Shown: positions 23,572 through 36,755, counted from the stretch's first letter. The stretch: 64,000 bases of DNA from Karstenula rhodostoma CBS 690.94 (GCA_010093485.1 MU001501.1:265052-329051), one strand, 5' to 3'. Made by a program: numbers and translations. The notes: generated by a model from the sequence alone, not told the origin.

Positions 23572-24708
23572 GCCAGCGAACACCAGCGCCAGCAGCAGTC
23601 GCCACAACGTCCATGTCGTCGTCGGCGAAGCGACGCCTGCGTTTGGAGCGAGCCCCAGGCGCACACCACAGCCAGGCGGAGATGGTGTCGGGGACGGGGA
23701 CAGACGCACAACGGCTGCTGGGCGTGGTATTTTTACAATGCCGATCTGCTGCGCTTCACATGGCGATCCGCCACGCCCGCGTCGGTGCGGCGAGGAATGG
23801 GAATGCACCCGCACTCGCTCTCGCTCCCGGTTGCGCTGCCCGCGGCGACAGGCTAACACGCAACTAACAGTAACAGTACAGACGGCCTGTGTACAAGCGA
23901 TGGCATGGCCTTGGGCGACGGCCTCCCATGATGGTGCTGCTAACCGTAGCAGACGAGCGAGACGCAGCCCCGTCAAGGAAATCCTGGATCGGGCCACTAG
24001 CGCCAGCGGGCAAGCGGCGGCGAGGATTCGCTGCCAAGCCGTGTGCCTTCCAGCCCCTGAGTGAATACCCATTGTCGCCATAAACCTGCCGCTCCCTGCC
24101 CCCTCGCATTCTTCTTGCACGTCGCTCTCTTCCCAGCCCGCCGACCCCACCCGTGTTTTTCTTTCCGTCTGTCGTTTGCATAGCTGCGTGCGAGAGACAT
24201 TGCTGGTTTGCAGCGTGCCACTCGTGCCTTCCCACCGCGCGGAGACCCGTCGCGGTTGAGCTAGCCGCACCTGCCACGCGTGATACCAGTTGTCGAAGCA
24301 ACACACGCCTACTGCATCCGCCGCATCCTCACTCGCTCTCCAAACCCCTTCGCCTCTTGTCTGTCGAGCCAGTGGCTCCCTAACAACGCACGCCCTCGAC
24401 CCTCGACGCCGGCACAATCACAAACACCGCACCGGGCCCGTTCCACGCTCGCAAATTCCTCACGTCAATACCGGACGCTCGCCCGCCCGCACGACACTCG
24501 CTACCTCCAAATCCGCACCTGCCCTCTACCCAATATTATCGAGGCTGTGCCAGTACAATTAATCTCGCGCTGTTGCTCCTGATGCCCATTGTTTGAGGTA
24601 CGCACCCTCCGACTACTCGTGTTTCAGGCTCGTCCGCCGCCGCACCACACAAGCATTCCTGTTGACACCTGCCGATAGCTTTACAACCCACCTTAATTCA
24701 CCGCCATC

Positions 24709-27700
24709 ATGTCTGCCCATCCGCAAGGTGGCCAGTATGACGACGGCTACGCCCATCAGGGCCAAGATGCCTACTATCACGACGACCAGTATGGCCAGTA
24801 CCACGATGACCAGCGGGGCGCCTACAACGACCAGCACCAAGGCCACGGTGATGCTTATTACGATGAGTCGTGCGTAGTCCCGTCTGCACCCAGCTTCCAT
24901 GTGCTAATTGCGCCACAGAGCCTACTATGACGGCCAGCAACAACACCCACAACAGAACGGCGCTTATTATGATGATCATGGCCAACCGGGCAACCAAGAC
25001 GAGTATTACAACGATCAGTATTACGATCAGGGAGGGCACAATCAGGAGGGCTATGGGTGAGTTGCACGCTAACATCCGAATTGGCCACCCGCTAACGGAT
25101 GAACAGCGCGAAACCCCGCCGCCAGCACGACTCTGAGGAGGACTCCGAGACCTTCAGCGATTTCACAATGCGCTCCGACATGGCTCGCGCCACCGACATG
25201 GACTACTACGGCCGTGGCGATGAAAGATACAACAGCTACAACGGCGGCCGTCCCCCATCGTCGCAGGTTTCGTATGGCGGCAACCGCTCCTCAGGGGCGT
25301 CAACACCCGTCTACGGCATGGACTACACCAATGCTCTTCCCGCCGGTCAGCGTTCGCGCGAGCCCTACCCGGCCTGGACCACTGAAGCACAGATTCCTTG
25401 CACAAAGGAGGAGATCGAGGACATCTTCCTAGAGTTGACTGTCAAGTTCGGTTTCCAACGGGACAGCATGAGGAACGTATACGACCACTTCATGACTCTG
25501 CTCGACTCGCGAGCGTCTCGCATGACGCCTAACCAGGCCCTTCTCTCGCTTCACGCCGACTACATTGGTGGTGAAAATGCCAACTACCGCCGTTGGTACT
25601 TTGCTGCCCATCTCGATCTGGACGACGCTGTGGGGTTCTCCAACATGAAGCTCGGAAAGGCAAGCCGAAGGACGCGGAAAGCCCGAAAAGCTGCTAAGAA
25701 GGCAGCTTCCGAGAACCCCGACAACGAGGCGGAAGTCCTCGAAGCGTACGAGGGCGACAACAGTCTCGAAGCCGCAGAATACCGATGGAAGACGCGCATG
25801 AACCGCATGTCCCAACATGATCGTGTGCGACAGGTTGCCCTCTACCTCCTTTGCTGGGGTGAAGCCAACCAGGTCCGCTACATGCCCGAGTGCTTGTGCT
25901 TCATCTTCAAGTGTGCCGACGACTGGCTCAACTCGCCTGCCGGCCAAGCGCAAACCGAGCCCATCGAGGAGCTTACTTACCTTAACAACGTGATTACACC
26001 GCTTTACCAATACTGCCGAGATCAAGGTTACGAAATCCAGGACGGCAAGTACGTTCGCCGGGAACGCGACCACGCTGCCATCGTCGGTTACGACGATATC
26101 AACCAACTCTTCTGGTATCCCGAAGGGTTGGAGCGTATCGTCATGGAAGACAAGTCTCGTCTTGTCGACCTGCCTCCGGCCGAGCGATATGCCAAGCTGA
26201 AGGACGTCACCTGGAAGAAGGTGTTTTTCAAGACATACTATGAACGACGCTCTTGGTTCCACATGGTCGTCAACTTCAATCGCATTTGGATCATTCACGT
26301 GTCGGCTTTCTGGTTCTATACTGCCTACAACTCGAAACCGGTATACACAAAGGGCTACGAACAGCAGATCGACCAGCAACCCAACTCCGCTGCAACCCTT
26401 TCTGCTGTGGGTCTCGGTGGTACCGTCGCTGCCTTCCTCCAACTCATGGCTACTCTCCTCGAATGGGCATACGTCCCTCGAAAGTGGGCCGGTGCTCAGC
26501 ACTTGACGAAACGAATGTTCTTCATTCTCCTCGTTTTGGTCATCAACGCCGCTCCTGCTGTCTACATCTTCATTTTGGACAACCAGACGGGCACTATCCC
26601 CAAGGTCCTCGGAATTGTGCAGTTCATCATCGCCCTGATCACGTTCTTCTTCTTCTCCGTCATGCCTCTGGGCGGTCTCTTCGGCAGCTACATGAAGCGC
26701 AACTCTCGCCAGTACGTTGCCAGTCAGACCTTTACCGCCAGCTACCCGCGCCTCAAGGGTAACGACATGTGGATGTCCTATGGTCTATGGGTCATGGTTT
26801 TCGCTGCCAAGTTCTCCGAGTCCTACTTCTTCTTGACTTTGTCGTTGAAGGACCCCGTCCGTATCTTGTCTCACATGAAGAAGCCTGCCTGCCTTGGTGA
26901 CCAGATCATTGGAGACATCTTGTGCAAGTACGAACCCAGGATTCTTCTCGGCCTGATGTACTTCACCAGTTTGGTCCTTTTCTTCTTGGATACCTACCTC
27001 TGGTACATCATCCTGAACATGATCTTCTCCGTCGCTCGCTCCTTCTACCTGGGTATCTCCATCTGGACCCCCTGGAGGAACATCTTCTCCCGTCTTCCCA
27101 AGCGTATCTATTCCAAGGTTCTGGCTACAACAGATATGGAGATCAAGTACAAACCCAAGGTGCTCATTTCTCAGATCTGGAACGCTATCGTTATCTCCAT
27201 GTATCGCGAGCATCTCCTAGCCATCGACCACGTCCAGAAGCTACTTTACCACCAAGTGCCTTCGGAGCAGGAGGGTAAGAGAACTCTCCGTGCGCCCACC
27301 TTCTTCGTCTCCCAGGAAGATCACTCCTTCAAGACCGAGTTCTTCCCTGCCCAGAGCGAGGCGGAACGTCGTATCTCATTCTTTGCACAGTCTTTGTCCA
27401 CGCCAATTCCCGAGCCTCTACCTGTGGACAACATGCCTACCTTCACTGTCATAATTCCCCACTACAGCGAGAAGATCCTTCTGTCTCTCCGTGAGATCAT
27501 CCGTGAGGACGAGCCCTACTCCCGCGTTACTCTCTTGGAGTATCTTAAGCAGCTCCACCCTCACGAGTGGGACTGCTTCGTTAAGGACACAAAGATTCTT
27601 GCCGATGAGACCTCGCAGTACAATGGAGATTCCGAGAAGGCCGAGAAAGACACCGCCAAGAGCAAGATTGACGACCTTCCCTTCTACTGCATTGGTTTCA

Positions 27701-30636
27701 AGTCTGCTGCACCCGAGTATACTCTGCGCACCCGTATCTGGGCCTCTCTCCGATCGCAGACTTTGTACCGTACCATCTCTGGTTTCATGAACTACAGCCG
27801 CGCCATCAAGCTTCTTTACCGTGTAGAAAACCCCGAGGTCGTCCAGATGTTCGGTGGCAACTCTGACAAGCTTGAACGCGAACTCGAGCGTATGGCCAGG
27901 CGCAAGTACAAGATCTGTGTCTCCATGCAGCGTTACGCCAAATTCTCCAAGGAGGAACGGGAGAACACCGAGTTCTTGCTCCGCGCCTATCCTGATCTTC
28001 AAATTGCGTACCTTGACGAGGAGCCACCGGTCAACGAAGGTGACGAGCCACGCATCTACTCTGCTCTCATCGACGGACACTCTGAGATTATGGACAACGG
28101 CATGCGTCGACCAAAATTCCGCATCCAGCTTTCTGGCAACCCCATTTTGGGAGACGGCAAGTCCGACAACCAGAACCATTGCATTATCTTCTACCGTGGC
28201 GAGTACATCCAGTTGATCGACGCCAATCAAGACAACTACCTCGAGGAATGTCTGAAGATTCGTAGCGTCCTCGCTGAATTTGAAGAAATGACCACCGACA
28301 ATGTCTCACCGTACACACCGGGTATCCCGAACCCCAACTTCAACCCTGTCGCCATCCTCGGAGCCCGTGAATATATTTTCTCCGAAAACATTGGTATTCT
28401 CGGTGACGTTGCCGCCGGTAAGGAACAGACCTTTGGTACTATGTTCGCTCGTACTCTGGCTCAGATCGGTGGTAAACTCCATTATGGTCATCCTGATTTC
28501 CTCAACGGTATTTTCATGACTACCCGTGGCGGTGTTTCCAAGGCACAGAAGGGTCTCCACTTGAACGAAGACATCTACGCTGGTATGAACGCTCTCCTTC
28601 GTGGCGGGAGGATAAAGCATTGCGAGTACTACCAGTGTGGTAAGGGTCGTGATCTTGGGTTTGGCTCCATTCTCAACTTCACCACCAAGATCGGCACCGG
28701 TATGGGCGAGCAGATGTTGTCTCGTGAGTACTACTACCTTGGTACGCAACTGCCTTTGGATCGCTTCCTGTCGTTCTACTACGCTCACCCGGGTTTCCAC
28801 ATCAACAACTTGTTTATCATGTTGTCGGTGCAGTGCTTCATGTTCATCCTCCTTCACCTGGGTGCGCTTAAGCACGAAACCATCACCTGCCGGTACAACA
28901 AGGATCTCCCCACCACGGATCCCCAGTGGCCCAATGGTTGCGCGAACTTGGTTCCTGTGTACGACTGGGTCGCTCGATGCATTTTGTCCATCTTCATCGT
29001 CTTCTTCATCGCTTTCGTGCCTCTTGTGGTGCAAGAGTTGACAGAGCGCGGGTTCTGGCGTGCTGCTACCCGTCTGGGTAAGCACTTCTCTTCGATGTCC
29101 CCGATGTTTGAGGTTTTCGTTTGCCAGATCTATGCCAATGCCATCACTACTGATCTGTCGTTTGGCGGTGCCCGTTATATCGGTACTGGACGTGGTTTCG
29201 CTACCGCACGTATCCCCTTCGGTATCCTCTACTCCAGGTTCGCCGGGCCAGCCATGTACCTGGGCGCCCGATCCCTGATGATGCTTCTCTTCGGTACTTG
29301 TACCGTCTGGGGTCCGTGGCTGATCTACTTCTGGGCATCCCTTTTGGCGATGTGCGTCTCACCTTTCGCCTTCAACCCTCATCAATTTTCTTGGGACGAT
29401 TTCTTCATCGACTACCGCGAATACCTCCGCTGGCTCTCTCGCGGAAACACTCGGTCGCACAGCGCTTCGTGGATCGGCTTCTGCCGCCTTTCGCGTACGC
29501 GAATCACTGGTTACAAGCGCAAAGCTCTTGGCGACCCATCCTCTAAGCTGTCTGGGGACGTTCCGCGCGCCCCGTTTGGTAACATCTTCATGGGTGAAAT
29601 CGTCGGACCCATCGTTTTGGTCGCCCTCACCTTGATTCCCTATTTGTTCATCAACGCGCAGACTGGTGTCAGCGAACAGAACAATGAAGATAAACCGACA
29701 CCTAAAGCGACGAACTCCCTCATCCGCGTAGCGCTCGTTGCTTTCGGTCCTATTGCCGTCAACGCCGGTGTCCTAGCCGGTCTCTTCGCTATGGCTTGCT
29801 GTGCTGGTCCTCTTCTGGGCATGTGCTGCAAGAAGTTCGGTGCTGTCTTGGCCGCTATCGCCCACGCTCTCTCGGTCATTATGCTCTTTATTTTCTGGGA
29901 AGTTATGATGTTCCTTGAAGGCTTCAGCTTCACCAAGGCTTTGTTGGGCATGATTGCTGTGGTGGCCATCCAGCGACTTTTCTTCAAGCTCATCGTCTCT
30001 CTTGTTCTTACCCGTGAGTTTAAGTCTGACACTGCCAACGTCGCCTGGTGGACTGGAAAGTGGTACACAATGGGCTGGCACACGCTGTCCCAACCTGGCC
30101 GTGAATTCCTTTGCAAAATCACCGAGCTCGGCATGTTCGCTGCCGACTTCATCCTGGGTCACTTCGTCCTGTTTGTTATGCTCCCGCCCCTGCTTGTTCC
30201 TATGGCGGATACGATCCACTCGGTCATGCTCTTCTGGCTTCGACCTAGGTACGTGTTGACCCGAATCTTTTATCAATCACTATACTAATTAAATTACCAC
30301 AGTCGCCAAATTCGACCACCAATCTACTCGCTGAAGCAGACCAAGCTTCGCAAGAGGAGAGTGATCCGTTACGCCATACTCTACTTCGTCTTGCTGGTCA
30401 TCTTCATCGCCCTGGTGGTTGGTCCCGTGGTTGCCGGCAAGTTCCTCAAGATGGACATTGACATTCCCATGGATCTTCTCCAGCCTACTGGCCTGAACAA
30501 CAACGATACTACTACCAAGGTCACTGGTAGCTGCGTAAACGGAATGCAGTGCCCCGGCCCTGGTGGTGATGATGAGACGGCCGAGCCGACCTCGACCGAC
30601 AGCGCAGACAAGTTCCGCCGGTTCATGGCTTTTTAA
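24709..30636 (+). CDS. FKS1: 1,3-beta-glucan synthase catalytic subunit
   Basis: Exons are 24709-24869, 24919-25056, 25107-30248 and 30303-30636, with introns of 49, 50 and 54 nt (donors GTGCGT, GTGAGT, GTACGT). The product is 1,924 aa, the usual length. Membrane enzyme that polymerises UDP-glucose into beta-1,3-glucan, regulated by Rho1. The N-terminus is Gln/Tyr/Asp-rich and disordered. The FKS1 N-domain lies near residues 300-430, the first membrane cluster near 490-780, the large cytosolic glucan synthase domain from about 825 to 1340 ([20 protein letters not shown] at its start) and the second membrane cluster to about 1850. The echinocandin hot-spot-1 segment reads FLTLSLKDP from residue 675; the hot-spot-2 position reads DWVARCILS from 1386. 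It is head to head with the GAS1-type gene. A long CT-rich leader precedes the start. Confidence 0.97.
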
Positions 30637-31222
30637 AAAGTGACGAAGTCGACTTGGATTTATTTGACCTTACATTGTACAACATGGCGCAAGCATGACG
30701 GCGAGGAGACTGGAGTCTCTCATAATGATTGTAATATTGGAGCCGTTCGACAGGTGCAAGCATCTCTTTTGTCTCCTGAGTGTTGGACTGGGTTGTAGAG
30801 GCCCATGTTTTGTTCACTTCGTCTGCCTATCAGGCGGCTGCACATATACTATGACACAATGGCTGGGTTTTGGTGGATTTGGCTGGCGAATATGTTAGAT
30901 AAGCGTTTGCATTGACTTAAATACACGGGTCTTAGCGTTCCAAACCATTGTTCCCCTACAATCGTGACGTGCAATGGATGGGCACACCTGGTTGAGGTGT
31001 GTCGAAGATCTGGACTAACAAACCCCATCATTGGGTCGTGCGAACGTAGCGGAAAGTGTCGTGTTCTGCTTGCGGCTGAGTGGCGGCCGTTGAAATTACG
31101 GGGCACGTGCAGGGGCGGTCGCGTTCCTTCTCTTCCGACGCACTCCGCAACCGCGACCCTCAAGACGGATCCAATCTTCGGAGAAGCAATACTCAGCGAC
31201 CAAACTGCTGTCGCCGCCCACC
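30637..31222. other. Spacer between FKS1 and LCB1
   Basis: 586 nt, both neighbours on the plus strand. It should hold the FKS1 3' region and the LCB1 promoter. Nothing further is recognisable. Confidence 0.5.
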
Positions 31223-32974
31223 ATGGACCTCCAAGAAACGCAGAACACGCTGGTGCGCCTCTTCAACGACGCAAACGCCCAGTTCCACAAGATGCCCGGC
31301 TCGGCCATCATCCTGCGGTACATCAAGAGCAGCTACCAGGACGACCCAGTGCGCAGTGCAATTGAGCTGCTCCTGTTTCTGTTCGCGGTGCGATACATGC
31401 TGAGCCCGAGCTACAGCACTCAGAAGAAGGTCAAGCTGACTGAAGAGGTGAGTTCGCGGCGTGGAGAGGGGGCGGCGGGATAGGGGCGCTGACGCAGGAA
31501 CAGGAGATTGACGAGTTGGTGGATGAGTGGACGCCGGAGCCGCTAGTTGCTGCGACGACGCCTACGGACGAAGCTGAGAACGAGAAACGCCCAGTTCTTG
31601 TCGGGTAAGCTGCCCAGGTCGCAAGAGCGCGGAACCGTGATGCTGATGCGTGCGCAGTCCTACGGGGCCCAAATCGAAGCTCTCCAACGGCCGCACCGTA
31701 ACGAATCTCGCATCCTACAACTTCTACAACTTCGTCGGCAATGAGATGCTCAAGGAGAAAGCCATCCAGACACTGCGCACTTATGGGGTGGGACCATGCG
31801 GGCCGCCAGGATTCTACGGCACGCAGGACGTGCACATGAAGACAGAGGCGGATGTGGCAGCGCACTTGGGCATGCCTGCCTGCATTATCTACGCACAGTC
31901 TTTCTCGACCATCTCCAGCGTCATCCCGTCGTTTTGCAAACGAGGCGATATCATTGTCGCGGACAAGGCCGTCAATTTCCCGACGCGGAAGGGCATTCAG
32001 ATAAGCAGGAGTACGGTGCGGTGGTACGAGCACAACGACATGGAGGACTTGGACAGGGTGCTGCAGAAAGTCACCAAAGAGCAGGCAAAGAAGCCGCTTA
32101 CCCGGCGCTTCATCATCACCGAGGGTATGTTTGAGAACACTGGCGATGTGTCGGATCTGCCGAAGCTCGTAAGTTGTATGCACTTCACACGTTGAAGGAG
32201 ATGTGCTCACGGTGACTTCAGGTCGAACTCAAGCACAAGTACAAATTCCGATTGATTCTAGACGAGACTTGGTCCTATGGCGTCCTCGGCAGGACTGGCC
32301 GCGGCCTTACAGAAGCACAAAACGTGGACGCAAGGGAAATCGACATGATAATCGGCAGCCTCTCGGGGCCTCTGTGTGCAGCAGGAGGTTTCTGTGCGGC
32401 GACTAACGAAGTGGTGGAGCACCAGCGCATTTCCTCCTCATCTTACACCTACTCCGCTGCCCTTCCTGCACTGCTTGCGACCACCGCCAGTGAAACGATC
32501 TCCATGCTTCAAGAACAACCCGAGATTCTGACGGCGTTGCGAGACAACATCAAAGCCATGCGCGCTCAATTAGATCCCAGGAGCGACTGGGTCAAGTGCA
32601 CAAGCAACGTGGATAATCCAATCATGATTCTGACCCTTAAGCCAGAAGTCGTAGCTTCCAAGGGGTGGAATACAGAAGACCAAACCCAGCTGTTGCAGGA
32701 TGCAGTCGACGAGGTACGCTCTCATGAGAACTGACTACTCACTGAATGCAACGTTGACATAATGCAGTGTCTTACCAACAGCGTCCTTGTCACAAGGGTC
32801 AAGGCCTACCCTCTCGGTCTGGGAGTTAACCCGCGAGACGAAGGATGGCAACCAACGCCCGCCATCAAGGTCTGCGTGACGTCCGGTCTGACCAAGAAGG
32901 AGACGGAGAAGGCAGGCATCACCATCCGTCACGCAATTACGAAGGTGGTGAAGAGCAACAAGTGGAGTAAATGA
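31223..32974 (+). CDS. LCB1: Serine palmitoyltransferase subunit 1
   Basis: Five exons: 31223-31447, 31504-31604, 31658-32168, 32222-32713 and 32768-32974, with introns of 53-56 nt. The product is 511 aa. With LCB2 it condenses serine and palmitoyl-CoA to 3-ketosphinganine in the ER, the first step of sphingolipid synthesis. A membrane segment lies near residues 47-60 ([14 protein letters not shown]). The alpha-oxoamine synthase fold follows ([41 protein letters not shown]). As expected for LCB1, the PLP lysine position is not a lysine ([17 protein letters not shown]). The exon 2 acceptor could alternatively be six bases upstream (adding Glu-Gln); I chose the one giving [13 protein letters not shown]. 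Confidence 0.95.
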
Positions 32975-33687
32975 GCGATGGATGCACGCTGTGGGATTTG
33001 AAGGTTATTGCATGGGCGGCGTTCAAAGCGTGGTGGAGTCTGGACGAGCGTGACTCAGCAATCTATAGATGCCTCATCACTTGCATTGGTATAGAGGCAG
33101 TACCAATAATGTTAATATCACTATCACAGGAGGAGGTTGGAATTTCCAGTTTCTCGCCGGGAGCGGGCCTGGATACGTGCTGCCATCGCAATTGCATCAT
33201 CATCATTTCCAATTGCAGGCTCCCTTGCTGGGTGGTGTCGCGACCCCAACCCCTTCCCAGCCTCGCAGCGGGATCCTCGGTCACGCCGCCAGACGCCACC
33301 ACATGAGCCAGGTACCGCGCGCTGCGTCGACTTTTGCTACATCCACGCTCTTTACGCCTGCGTACGTCTTTGCTGCTTCTCTCCGACCGCATCCCGCAGT
33401 TGCTGGTGCCTCTCAACGATAGCACGTCACTGCATTCGCCTAAAGCCTCGCCCGCGCCCGCACCGTGAGACCGGAACTCCGCCGCCTTTGCGCCGCGTTG
33501 CTACGCGCCGAATTGCATGAGGTTTACGACGAGTGCATTGTGAAAAGACACGGTAGCTGGAACGGACGTTCGAGAGCAGGAAGCACGCGCGCAACGAAGA
33601 CAACAGCACGTCTCTCCGCGAGCGCTGCACCACCGTTCTAGTTCTACACACCGCATCGCAGGGTACTAAGACGGAAGACATCGCACA
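32975..33687. other. Spacer between LCB1 and the MARVEL-like gene
   Basis: 713 nt, presumably the LCB1 3' region and the promoter of the next plus-strand gene. Short open frames on both strands between 33063 and 33520 overlap and have no recognisable content. Confidence 0.5.
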
Positions 33688-34400
33688 ATGGCGCGCACGG
33701 TCGTAGGCTCCGCGGTCGTCGTCCGCGAGAAGTTCTTCTGGCCCGATGCCCAGCTCAACTTCTGGACTATCGTCATGCTTGCGACGGCAGGCACGATTCT
33801 GGGCGTGTTTGCGGAGTTTATGGTCATCCAGAATCGCATGCAGCAGGCGATTCCTTGGTACGTTTCCTCCCCTTCCCCCCATCCAGTTCCAACATCCTGG
33901 GTCCTCCGTTCCCGAGTCCAGTAGCTAACGAGGCACAACACAGGATCATACCCTACGGCATCACCGTCGGCGCGCTGACCATCGCGTGGATCCTGGTCAT
34001 GCTCGTCCTCATCGCGCAGCGCCGCCTGCTCCCGGGCGTGGTCATGCTCTTCAGCTTCATCCTGCTCGTCCTCTTCATCGCGGGCATCGTCGGGACGGCG
34101 CTGAACCTCTTCGCCGGCCCGAATATCAGCAACCAGTGCAATACCTACGTCAACAACTTCTCCAGCCAGGCGTATGGCAGCAGTGTCGAAACGCTGGCGT
34201 GGCTGCAGCAGAATAACATTTGTAAGTCCATGGTGTTTCCGGGAGTGGAGGACGAGTGGACGACGATGGTTAAGGATGAGGACTAATAGCGGACAGGCCA
34301 GTGCTGGAACGCCGCCTTCGCCTTTTGGATCATCGGCACCGTATTCTTTGTCTGGATCATGGTCATGGCGAGCCAGGTCAACCAGAACCAGTATGGCTAG
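33688..34400 (+). CDS. Four-transmembrane MARVEL-like protein
   Basis: Exons are 33688-33857, 33944-34221 and 34297-34400, with introns of 86 and 75 nt (the second has an ACTAAT branch). The product is 183 aa, starting MARTVVGSAVVVREKFFWPD. Four hydrophobic helices are visible: about 24-44 (LNFWTIVMLATAGTILGVFA), 57-80 (IIPYGITVGALTIAWILVML), 87-112 (VVMLFSFILLVLFIAGIVGT) and 157-175 (AFWIIGTVFFVWIMVM). Between helices 3 and 4 lies an extracytosolic loop with Cys residues (NQCNTYVNNF and NNICQCW), which could pair. This matches small fungal MARVEL-type membrane proteins thought to act in plasma-membrane domains. The assignment is by topology rather than by a catalytic motif. Exact function unknown. 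Confidence 0.8.
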
Positions 34401-36755
34401 GGGCCGCTGTGGTTCAACGTTCTATGCCATCTTCTCCGACCGGTCTCTCTAATGTATTATTGATGTGTTGCGATGTATACGATGCGGATGAGGCATGAGG
34501 CAACGGGTCGGGTGCCATGTTATGTCGTGCGTTTTTGCAAAGGCGTTTTGATGGTTTAAGATACCGCTATATGCATGGGTGGGTGTTTGGGTTTCGGGAT
34601 ACGGGAAAGGAATGATGGGGAACGAACGACGCTTACGATGGGCTATGTGGTGGTGGCAAGAAGGGAAGCATGTTGATACTGTATGCCGTGGATATATCAC
34701 TGCTTCTGAGAGCGACGAGCAACGTTGGTTGATGCATCTATGAACACAAACAATACCTTTTCACGTCGGATTTCCCCCCCTGCTTGCCTGCCACCGTGAT
34801 GTCCCCATCTCTCCATCTTCAACATCTTCAACATGTACATACACACAGAACCCCACCATCTCATCCAGAAACCATTCAAACAAGTTCAACCGACCAAACC
34901 ACGCACCTCCACCAACGAACGCGGGCCCATCGCTCCGGCGCTAGCCCCCTCACACTCATCTCCGCTATCTACACACCCATGCTCGGACCGAAAACCACCA
35001 TGCCTCTGCCATGGCAATTACCCCAAAAAGCAAGAATCCGCATGTCAGTGCTCCACGCAAGCGCCTCCTCGGGTCGACAAAAGCGAGCGAGGTGAGCCGG
35101 GCCGTTTATGCGCTAGGTATTCCCCTCTGCGATGGCGCGCACGGATCTGAACCACAGGCACAAAACAAAACAAAGCAGCGCAGCGTGGAAGAACGAATGC
35201 GCTACTAGCAGACAGGTAGACCATCTGCTGCTGTGGCCAAGTAACCACACGAAACCACATGTTCATTTCCCGGGTTCCATACCATCGTCCATCACGCCTA
35301 TCCCATCCCATCCCAGCCTAGCCTAGCCCAGCCCAGCCCCCTCATCTCCTCCCATCCTGTGGCGGTGCACTGCACCCATGTACGTACCTGTTCCATTTCA
35401 ATACAGTACAGTACGCCCCCACCGTAACAACCCAAACACAACCCAAAAAAAGAATACACTTCCGACTAGCCGCTCGCCTACCCGCTGACCGCGAACCTGA
35501 CACGTCCGCTCGCGTCGGCGCGCGTTTCTTCCGCCGAACCAAGCGAAGCGAGCGAGGCAGGCAGTTGGTCATGCGAGTCAGAGGGGCGCGGGCGGGGCGG
35601 CGCTGGGCTGGGAACTGCACACTACAGCCGGGTGTTTTGGTGTTTGGTGTTTGGATTCTGTCGTCATGGATGAGTTGTCCGCGGCCAACCCAACCTCGTG
35701 TGTTTATTCGGGGTTGTTTATGACGACGACGACGGGGGGAGGATCTTGTAGGGGGGTGGTGTCGTAGGATTGTGGTGTCGTGTCGTAAGTAGAGGGCTGA
35801 TAGGTAGGTACGAGGGGGACAAAGAAAAACGTGTGCGGGGGATCGGGGATGGGGTAATGTGGTGTGTGAGGGCGGATGATACCGACTCCGGCCCAACAGA
35901 AGCCCGTGTCGTGTCGTGTGTGCCTTCAGGTGCATGTGCGAGCCCATTATTCGCATTCGCAACCATCGTGTGTCTGTCTGTCGTCGTCCTCGGTGCTGCC
36001 TTGCTGGCCGCCGTACATGCATAGGCGACGTCCCTGCGAGGCGGCGCATCGATTCGCTGTCGGCGCTCCCCCTCTGCAAAACAGCGAGCGCTTATCAACA
36101 CTCCAAGATCAGCTGTGTGCCGCCATCAGGTTTGCAAAAACACAGCACAGATAGATAGATAGTGAAGCTGGAAATGTTGCATTGCATTTTCCAGCCGACA
36201 TGCCCTCCCTGATCTGCATGCCGACTGCAGCCCGCCTAGGCGAATAACTATCCGCCCCTAAAAATGCGGGAGAAGCCCGTGACGATACATACTATCTCTT
36301 ATACCCGCTATAGAAGATGAACAAACAAAGGGAAGTTGATTTCGGCGCTGCTAGTATACAAGAGGCAAGATGATACACAAAGCGTGGGGTATGCAAGGAG
36401 GGCGGTGGCACATAGCGCTTGCTATGCAACTAGCTCACTTGTGCCGCCGGGTAAGATATTGGATGGGGTTTAGGAGAGGGACAAGATGGCTGCCTGTGGT
36501 ATCTGTTTGCTCGATCTTCGTGTTGCAAACTGGTGTGATGATGCAAAAGTCTCTTCGTCTCGGAACGCCGCTGAAATAAGCAAATTCGCCCGTGAAACGC
36601 CGTGCTGAGTAAAGACAGTGGGAAGCAAAATGGGTTCCTCGCGGGGTCGATCCAACAACACGCTTGGGTATACATCGGTGTGTATAGCCTCGTGTCGCAG
36701 TCGTCAGTCATGCCCTCGAGGGTGGTCGTTATCAATATTCCAGCAGCCCCGCTCT
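34401..36755. other. 2.4 kb convergent spacer
   Basis: No supported gene between the MARVEL-like stop and the Whi5-like stop (convergent). The stretch holds C-rich and CA/CT-rich low-complexity sequence (34770-35000), a C-tract array at 35298-35341 (listed separately), and a short agat repeat near 36149-36164. Minus frames at 35342-36079 and 35718-36101 are His/Arg/Pro-rich and overlap each other in different frames; I do not call them. Confidence 0.5.
35298..35341 (-). repeat. C-rich tract with quadruplex potential on the minus strand
   Basis: The plus strand carries tcccatcccatcccag followed by cctagcctagcccagcccagcccc. Read on the minus strand this gives at least five runs of three or more G separated by two- to three-base spacers, fitting a G-quadruplex. 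It lies in the non-coding convergent spacer. Confidence 0.7.

Larger units (their letters stand above)
21427..24708. other. Large divergent spacer between GAS1-type and FKS1 genes
   Basis: 3.28 kb with no gene I can support. It contains a small inverted-repeat element at 21971-22223 (listed separately), four tandem copies of a 7-mer at 23544-23571, and a long pyrimidine-rich leader before the FKS1 start (about 24090-24700). Frames such as 23332-24417 minus (361 codons) and 22361-22795 minus are compositionally biased, with no domain, and overlap equally long frames on the other strand. An unrecognised lineage-specific gene here cannot be excluded. Confidence 0.5.

Noticed and set aside
23332..24417. 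361-codon minus-strand frame upstream of FKS1
   Set aside because: Arg/Ala/Ser-rich low complexity, no domain, overlapping equally long frames on the opposite strand; more likely GC-rich leader and promoter DNA.
35342..36079. 245-codon minus-strand frame
   Set aside because: His/Arg/Pro-rich sequence driven by C-rich repeats, with a competing frame on the same strand; no recognisable fold.
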